A DNA stretch of 64,000 nt from the NCBI RefSeq assembly GCF_946479275.1, contig NZ_CAMLFE010000004.1, positions 1 to 64,000 on the forward strand, read 5' to 3'. Of this stretch, positions 59,232 through 64,000 are shown one piece after another. The DNA is from an uncultured Bartonella sp. (GTDB lineage Bacteria; Pseudomonadota; Alphaproteobacteria; Rhizobiales; Rhizobiaceae). The notes under the pieces are model-generated. The model was given only the letters and a program-made list of their open reading frames with translations. It made no database searches and was not told the origin of the DNA. A program made the translations under genes and the position numbers. Position 1 is the stretch's first letter; every line of letters begins with the position of its first letter.

Positions 59232-59907
59232 CAATCAGAAATTTGTAAACTTTGCTCTATCAACCGCGATAGAAAAACAAACATTGCGATTATTGCTATG
59301 ATGTTTACGTAAAAATCTATGTTTCACGTGAAAACATGGATTTTTACATTTTCATTTTCATTTTCCAATATTCAAAACCTATGTTTTTATAAGCTTGGAA
59401 AAGCCAACCAATAATTTTAAAATTCTGATATCTTATCGGTCTTCGCTGTCATCTATTTTCATTCTTTGTTCGGCTTTTAAAAGCCTCAAACTTCAAACAT
59501 GCGTGTGATTTTGACGGGGCATGTCCAATAGATGAATAAAAACCTGACGTCACCTCTTGAAGCGGGAAAAAGCCACAGTCCTGGTCAAATCGCCACAATC
59601 TTTATCTCGACAATCTTTAGATAATCACACCAAATTCATAAGCCCAAACATATTTGGCAATACCAGCCAATCCATTATGGACGACACACAAAATTGGCAA
59701 AACGGAAATCATATTTGTTGTTTTTAAAGAGAGACGTGGCTTTTGCCAAAAGGTGCGTTTTTGCCCATGCAATTTACAAATCGAGAGACGGAAGAAAGTC
59801 GCAGCTTTTCGCTATTCCTTTTCATATTCGTGATTGGAATTCGGAGATTTGCTTTTGTAAATCACGCAGTGTTCCCGCCAACCCATTTTTCTGAAACCGT
59901 CTTTTTT
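59232..59907. other. 675-bp intergenic region with a long palindrome
   Basis: Between convergent accA and the YkuD gene. Apart from the parS-like palindrome at 59309-59347, I see only short T-rich repeats (ATTTTC units near 59347-59366) and no gene. Confidence 0.55.
59309..59347. promoter_or_regulatory. long palindrome with a near-parS core after accA
   Basis: GTAAAAATC and GATTTTTAC (59309-59317, 59339-59347) flank TGTTTCACGTGAAAACA (59320-59336). The core differs from the ParB site TGTTTCACGTGAAACA by one extra A in the right arm. The same sequence can fold as a hairpin and may simply end accA transcription, being about 80 nt after its stop. Confidence 0.45.
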
Positions 59908-60507
59908 TTATCCGGTAATAAGTGCAGGCTTGGATCCTGTCGTCGACTCTAGCGTTATCAATCTCGTTTTGCGCGAAATAAAGGGAAGAATGCGTTCCAT
60001 TGTACGTCTGGAAACGGCAATACAGCCTTCAGTTGGCGAAAAATCCGGCTGTGCAAGGTGAAAAAAAATGGCACTGCCACAGTTTTGAATCCTGCGACGA
60101 ATATTCCAATCCGGTATCAATACGATGTCGTAAAGGTCATCATGACGACAGAGCCTTTCAGCGCTATTTTTGTAAGGTAGCCTCACCGGACGATTGTAAT
60201 TTGCGTCCCATGACTGATCACACCAACCATCAGATAATTTAACATGGTGGAGCTTCAGCAAATGATATGGTAAGTTAGAAAAGTTATTTTTTTTAAACCC
60301 TCCGAGAATCGGCATGACAGCAATGGGTGTTGCACCGTCTCCTTCCCTTTTTCGGGTGGTCAAACCGTTTCTACCCAACGCGCAGGGAAAACGATATTGA
60401 CCAATTGCCAATATCCCTTGCGTTGTGACACCGCATTTCTTGCGCACAAAAATGAACGGAACAATTTTTGGTGTTTTTAACGGATTTCTGATTAAAGGCA
60501 CTTGCAT
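59908..60507 (-). CDS. YkuD-like L,D-transpeptidase family protein without signal peptide
   Basis: A 199-residue protein with a YkuD-type catalytic end: YDIVLIPDWNIRRRIQNCGSAIFFHLAQPDFSPTEGCIAVSRRTMERIL, with His in FFHLA and the Cys in TEGC. It begins FIFVRKKCGVTTQGILAIGQYRFPCALGRNG, then KREGDGATPIAVMPILGGF. This is the short cytoplasmic-looking variant common in Rhizobiales; its role is unproven. The longer frame to 60669 overlaps the divergent response regulator, so the ATG at 60507 is chosen. No clear ribosome site precedes it. Confidence 0.75.
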   Translation of the reverse strand: MQVPLIRNPLKTPKIVPFIFVRKKCGVTTQGILAIGQYRFPCALGRNGLTTRKREGDGATPIAVMPILGGFKKNNFSNLPYHLLKLHHVKLSDGWCDQSWDANYNRPVRLPYKNSAERLCRHDDLYDIVLIPDWNIRRRIQNCGSAIFFHLAQPDFSPTEGCIAVSRRTMERILPFISRKTRLITLESTTGSKPALITG

Positions 60508-60580
60508 GACGTTCAGTTTTTCGTGATTGTGACTGCAATTATTACATAACGCTTGATAGCGTTTTTTATAAGGACAGAAA

Positions 60581-61264
60581 ATGACCGATCGCACCCTTTT
60601 GATTGTAGATGACGACGAGGATCTGCGCTCTATTCTGGTAGAGCAACTACAAATGCATGAAGAGTTCAATGTTCTTCAGGAAAGTACGGCTGCAAAAGGT
60701 CTTGAAACCGCAAGAAACGAGAATGTCGACCTCATTATTATGGATATCGGTCTGCCGGATCTTGACGGGCGTGAAGCCGTAAAGAAATTGCGTCAGGAAG
60801 GGTTCCGCGCACCTATTATTATGCTTACAGGCCATGATACCGATTCGGATACGATTCTCGGTCTTGAAGCCGGCGCCAACGACTACGTAACGAAGCCGTT
60901 CCGATTTGCTGTTCTTCTTGCCCGTATTCGCGCCCAATTGCGTCAACACGAGCAAAGTGAAGATGCAACGTTCCAGGTAGGGCCTTACACCTTCAAACCC
61001 GGGCAGAAATTGCTGATAGATGATAAAGGAAGCAAAATCCGCCTGACCGAAAAGGAAGCAGCTATTATAAAATTCTTGTACCGCGCGGGCGATAGTGTTG
61101 TCAGCCGTGATACGCTGCTGGAAGAAGTATGGGGCTATAATTCGGGCGTGACAACGCACACGCTTGAAACCCACGTTTATCGCTTGAGACAAAAGATCGA
61201 GAAAGATCCTGCCAATGCGCAGATATTGATAACTGATAGTGGCGGATATAGACTAAATCCTTGA
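60581..61264 (+). CDS. OmpR/PhoB-family response regulator
   Basis: A 227-residue two-component regulator. The receiver domain has acidic pocket VDDDED, phosphoacceptor Asp55 (IIMDIGLPDLDG), Thr in MLTGHDT and Lys105 in YVTKPFR. The C-terminal winged helix is KIRLTEKEAAIIKFLYRAGDSVVSRDTLLEEVWGYNSGVTTHTLETHVYRLRQKIE, ending DSGGYRLNP. No histidine kinase gene is adjacent. The next gene is a cyclic-nucleotide-binding protein on the same strand, about 110 bp on. Confidence 0.93.
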   Translation: MTDRTLLIVDDDEDLRSILVEQLQMHEEFNVLQESTAAKGLETARNENVDLIIMDIGLPDLDGREAVKKLRQEGFRAPIIMLTGHDTDSDTILGLEAGANDYVTKPFRFAVLLARIRAQLRQHEQSEDATFQVGPYTFKPGQKLLIDDKGSKIRLTEKEAAIIKFLYRAGDSVVSRDTLLEEVWGYNSGVTTHTLETHVYRLRQKIEKDPANAQILITDSGGYRLNP

Positions 61265-61375
61265 GTTTTAAACGAATCCGGTTAGACCTGATTTGCAAAA
61301 ACAAACGCGGATGAAACCTTAAATAATAAATTGTCCTTTCGGATTAGGACAGTTCGACAAAACAGGGAGTTTCCG

Positions 61376-61828
61376 TTGGCTATAACCGACGACATTGCTT
61401 TGCTGAAGAAGTTCGATTTTTTCAGTAAGATGACGACAGAACAGCTGCGTTTGTTGATTTTTGGTGCTGAGCGCAAGGAATTTGCGGCTGGTGAAATGAT
61501 CTTCAAAGAAGGGGATCCAGCTGAAAGTGCTTATGTAGTGCTATCGGGAACAGTCAATCTCTACCGGCAAAATCATCCCGACCAGCCGATTGATATCGTC
61601 AATAAAAATGCACTTCTCAACGAGCTTGCTCTAATTACCGAAGTCAGTCGTCCATTTACAGCCATTGTGCAAACCCATTCGACAGCATTGAAAATCGACC
61701 GGTCTGTCTTTTTGCGTTTGATAAACGAGTTTCCTGAAATAACACGGAATATTTATGATTATGTAAGCGAACGTATTCGTGAACTTGCAAGCAATATCAA
61801 TCATTTGCAAGATGTCCAGCAGGATTGA
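61376..61828 (+). CDS. cyclic nucleotide-binding domain protein without DNA-binding domain
   Basis: A 150-residue protein that is essentially a single CNB (Crp-like) beta-barrel: FDFFSKMTTEQLRLLIFGAERKEFAAGEMIFKEGDPAESAYVVLSGTVNLY, then NALLNELALITEVSRPFTAIVQTHSTALKIDRSVFLRLI. The helix-turn-helix of Crp/Fnr is absent, and the protein ends with a helix after the barrel. The cAMP-binding Arg/Glu pair is only partly visible (NELAL, SRPFTA). The start is a TTG at 61376 with GGGAG eight bases upstream; an ATG frame start at 61331 lacks a site. It probably acts as a partner or sensor subunit. Confidence 0.75.
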   Translation: MAITDDIALLKKFDFFSKMTTEQLRLLIFGAERKEFAAGEMIFKEGDPAESAYVVLSGTVNLYRQNHPDQPIDIVNKNALLNELALITEVSRPFTAIVQTHSTALKIDRSVFLRLINEFPEITRNIYDYVSERIRELASNINHLQDVQQD

Positions 61829-62130
61829 AGCGGTTTTTATAACCCCTATTAGAACTTCAAAATCAGAAAAATACCAATTTGGCAGAAAGAGTGTCTCAAA
61901 GATATAGGATGTGAAGAGAAGTTTAACACGTCTTCCATGGCACATTCCTCGGCACGGTCGAAATATCGATCGGTAAACAAACCTCATAACGAAAATTTTT
62001 AATAAAATCCCGCAATTTAGAGGAAAAATAGCACAGGCGTGACTTTCAAAACTTATCTGCTACTAAGCAAAAACTCGCGATTAAAGTTTCGTTGTCTAGT
62101 TGGCGCTATTTTCCTTAAACGGTAGACGTT
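61829..62130. other. intergenic region, nothing recognised
   Basis: 302 bp between the convergent CNB protein and methyltransferase genes. No hairpin with a U tract was found. Confidence 0.45.
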
Positions 62131-62895
62131 TCAATGCTGGTTATTCCTGACAATATCCGCAGCTTGAAACGATTTACGATTGGTTATTTGTGGAGATAAC
62201 GCCGGCATAAACACACGACGGGATTGGCGACGATGTATGAGCAATCCCTGAAACAGGCGTTTTTGTGCTTCACAAATAATAATGCCGCCAAAATAAGGGA
62301 AAAAGTTGCGTGCCAAAGGTTCATAAATTGCAGAAAAACCACGTGCCAGTGTGCCACCTGACGGTGAAAAATAGAGTGCCTCACCGATATTGACCACACT
62401 GAAATTGGTTTCATGCAATAATTGTAATAATTGTTGGCGACTATAAGGTTGACCACTGCCAAAAGGCGTGTGGTCGTTGCGCGCCCATAGGCCGCGGCGA
62501 TTGGGTATGACGATGACAATACGGCCGTTTGGTGCCAGAACACGCCACATCTCGCTCAGCATTTCACGCGCGTTTTCAGCAAATTCCAAAGAATGAATAA
62601 GAATAATCCGGTCGACCGCCGAATCCGGTAACGGCAAATCCTCTTCAAATACCAATGCGGTTGCAACTTTATCCGCCGAAGGCCAGACGCAAGCTCCTTG
62701 ATGAGCAGGCATAAAAGCAAAGCATCGTTCAGCACGGCCGCGCAAATAATCCAAATAGGGGGTTACATAGCCAAGCCCCAATACGCGCTCACCGGCAACA
62801 TCGATCGTCTTGAAGTTGAGCTTGTTTGTAATGGTTGAAAAAACTTTTTCACCAAGTGGTGTTTGATAGAAGGATCTGAATGTCAGTATATCCAA
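62131..62895 (-). CDS. class I SAM-dependent methyltransferase
   Basis: A 254-residue methyltransferase of the Methyltransf_11 type. SAM binding motif I is the weak VLGLGYVTPYLDYL, followed by LPLPDSAVDRIILIHSLEFAENAREMLSEMWRVLAPNGRIVIVIPNRRGLWARNDHTPFGSGQPYS (motifs II-III). This form, beginning MDILTFRSFYQTPLGEKV, is conserved in Rhizobiales; the substrate is unknown. The start is TTG at 62895 with AAGGA seven bases upstream. No ATG starts at the conserved N-terminus. Confidence 0.8.
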   Translation of the reverse strand: MDILTFRSFYQTPLGEKVFSTITNKLNFKTIDVAGERVLGLGYVTPYLDYLRGRAERCFAFMPAHQGACVWPSADKVATALVFEEDLPLPDSAVDRIILIHSLEFAENAREMLSEMWRVLAPNGRIVIVIPNRRGLWARNDHTPFGSGQPYSRQQLLQLLHETNFSVVNIGEALYFSPSGGTLARGFSAIYEPLARNFFPYFGGIIICEAQKRLFQGLLIHRRQSRRVFMPALSPQITNRKSFQAADIVRNNQH

Positions 62896-62929
62896 ATAAG
62901 GTCCTTACTCCGCTTATCGTATGGTCGGC

Positions 62930-63286
62930 CTATTGTAACGCGACAGGTGCTGCGACAGATGACTGTTGCTGAACAGGCTGGTTTTGAACTTGAGGCTGTG
63001 ACGGCTGTGCCTGCTGCACATTTCTGTCCCAGCAACCAAGATTTTTCCCACGCAGATTATGTGCATCAATGTCAACGAGAGCACGCTGGTCGTCTTTCAT
63101 CATATAGTAACGCGTTCTAGTTTTCACATTGATTTTTTGCCAACCGGCACATTCTGTCGGTAACTCGACTTTTTGCGTGGTAATTTTTTCCGTCCATGCT
63201 GTCGCTTGGGTTGCACAACCTGTAAGCATCAGAAAACATGGCAGAAATAATGTTTTTGCCGACATAAAACGATTCAAACTGCCCAT
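62930..63286 (-). CDS. small putative lipoprotein
   Basis: A roughly 118-residue protein with a lipoprotein signal: SAKTLFLPCFLMLTGC with Cys as the lipidated residue, then ATQATAWTEKITTQKVELP. The middle part ends GKNLGCWDRNV; the C-terminus is low-complexity Gln/Pro-rich (QQAQPSQPQVQNQPVQQQ). I do not recognise a family. Candidate starts are 63304, 63286 and 63265; none has a clear ribosome site, and 63286 is a compromise. It is divergent from the aldo/keto reductase. Confidence 0.6.
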   Translation of the reverse strand: MGSLNRFMSAKTLFLPCFLMLTGCATQATAWTEKITTQKVELPTECAGWQKINVKTRTRYYMMKDDQRALVDIDAHNLRGKNLGCWDRNVQQAQPSQPQVQNQPVQQQSSVAAPVALQ

Positions 63287-63526
63287 GAATTTTAATCCAA
63301 TCATTCGATGTTCACGTCATTGTCCAGACAATGACAATAACAAACTCTTTCTTCAAAACAAAAATATTCGTTAATTTAAGGTTAAAATCTGACAAAAGCA
63401 TGAAAACATCAAAACCCCGTGAAACGCTTTTCAGCAAATCACAAACGTGCCTACTCTTAAGGAACGAGTTTTCGCAACGCATTATCTACGCTTCGATAAA
63501 GCAGACAACCATTGAAAGGACGTCTC

Positions 63527-64000
63527 ATGAAACATCGCGCTTTAGGAAATACAGGTTTTAACATCGTGCCACTTGTCTTCGGCGGCAACGTCTTCGGTTG
63601 GACACTCAATGAAAAACAGTCTTTTACCATGCTTGATGCAATCGCCGAAAGCGGGCTCAATGCTATTGATACAGCCGACGCCTATTCAACATGGGTTGAA
63701 GGAAATAAAGGCGGTGAGTCCGAAACCATTATCGGCAACTGGCTGAAACAAAATCCGTCAAAACGGGATAAATTCTATATTTTTACCAAAGTCGGCTCGG
63801 ATATGGGGGAAGCAGGGCACAAAGGTCTTTCTGCCCGTTGGATTGAACAGGCCGTTGAAGATTCTCTTCGTCGTTTGCACGTCGATTTTATCGATCTTTA
63901 TCAATCGCACTGGTTTGACCCGGCAACGCCCTTTGAAGAAACACTAGAAGCCTATAGCAGATTGTTGAAAGCAGGAAAAATCCGCGCCATTGGTTGTTCA
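63527..64000 (+). CDS. aldo/keto reductase, N-terminal part
   Basis: 158 codons run off the right edge. The translation begins MKHRALGNTGFNIVPLVFGGNVFGW and has the AKR tetrad Asp/Tyr in AIDTADAYSTW, Lys in FTKVGSDMG and His in LYQSHWFDP. It fits the large bacterial AKR group related to YajO/YghZ. AAAGGA precedes the ATG by seven bases. This is a different subfamily from the AKR at 33183. Confidence 0.87.
   Translation, partial: MKHRALGNTGFNIVPLVFGGNVFGWTLNEKQSFTMLDAIAESGLNAIDTADAYSTWVEGNKGGESETIIGNWLKQNPSKRDKFYIFTKVGSDMGEAGHKGLSARWIEQAVEDSLRRLHVDFIDLYQSHWFDPATPFEETLEAYSRLLKAGKIRAIGCS

Overview
The window reads as chromosome of a Gram-negative alphaproteobacterium of the Hyphomicrobiales (Rhizobiales). 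The genus is an inference: a member of the Bartonella/Brucella group with moderate G+C, perhaps a gut-type Bartonella. Evidence for the order: a tRNA-Arg(CCU) gene with a group I intron in its anticodon loop, a dnaK promoter that fits the alphaproteobacterial RpoH consensus, divergent rph and hrcA, the aroK-aroB and xerD-accA blocks, and an infC gene starting with ATT. Almost everything is core chromosomal DNA. I see no prophage, insertion sequence, CRISPR array or rRNA.

Layout. 1-6.6 kb: partial zinc-type alcohol dehydrogenase, MsbA-like ABC exporter, secreted protein of unknown function, amino acid permease, infC. 6.9-10.8 kb: alpha/beta hydrolase, YgjP-type metalloprotein, tenA coupled to a MliC-like secreted protein, a three-hairpin intergenic element, a YkuD L,D-transpeptidase lipoprotein. 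10.9-16.2 kb: three M20 amidohydrolase paralogues with an MFS transporter. 16.3-24.2 kb: dapE, dnaJ, dnaK, a small secreted repeat protein, a LOG-family protein, dapD. 25-29.7 kb: lepA, an EamA transporter, a HAD phosphatase, argB.

29.8-42.6 kb holds a propionate module: prpE, then (after a LysR regulator and an aldo/keto reductase) an ScfR/PccR-like regulator divergent from pccB-pccA-mcm-mce. Together these would take propionate to propionyl-CoA, D-methylmalonyl-CoA, its L epimer and succinyl-CoA. 43.2-52 kb: hemW-rdgB-rph, divergent hrcA, then a NitT/TauT-type ABC importer and a divergent hemC lying between hrcA and grpE. 52.4-59.2 kb: a PBP-type D,D-carboxypeptidase with SPOR domain, the intron-containing tRNA, aroKB, xerD and accA. 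59.9-64 kb: a second YkuD enzyme, an OmpR-type response regulator, a cyclic-nucleotide-binding protein, a methyltransferase, a small lipoprotein and a partial aldo/keto reductase.

The best items for a second look are the tRNA-Arg group I intron, the hairpin set with a CCUCCUCCC loop at 10.0-10.1 kb, the terminator-like hairpin in the pccB leader, the operator-like repeats before the propionate regulator, the ABC/hemC block splitting hrcA from grpE, and a near-parS palindrome after accA. I found no clearly new multi-gene system. Function calls come from motif recognition by eye and were not checked against a database.
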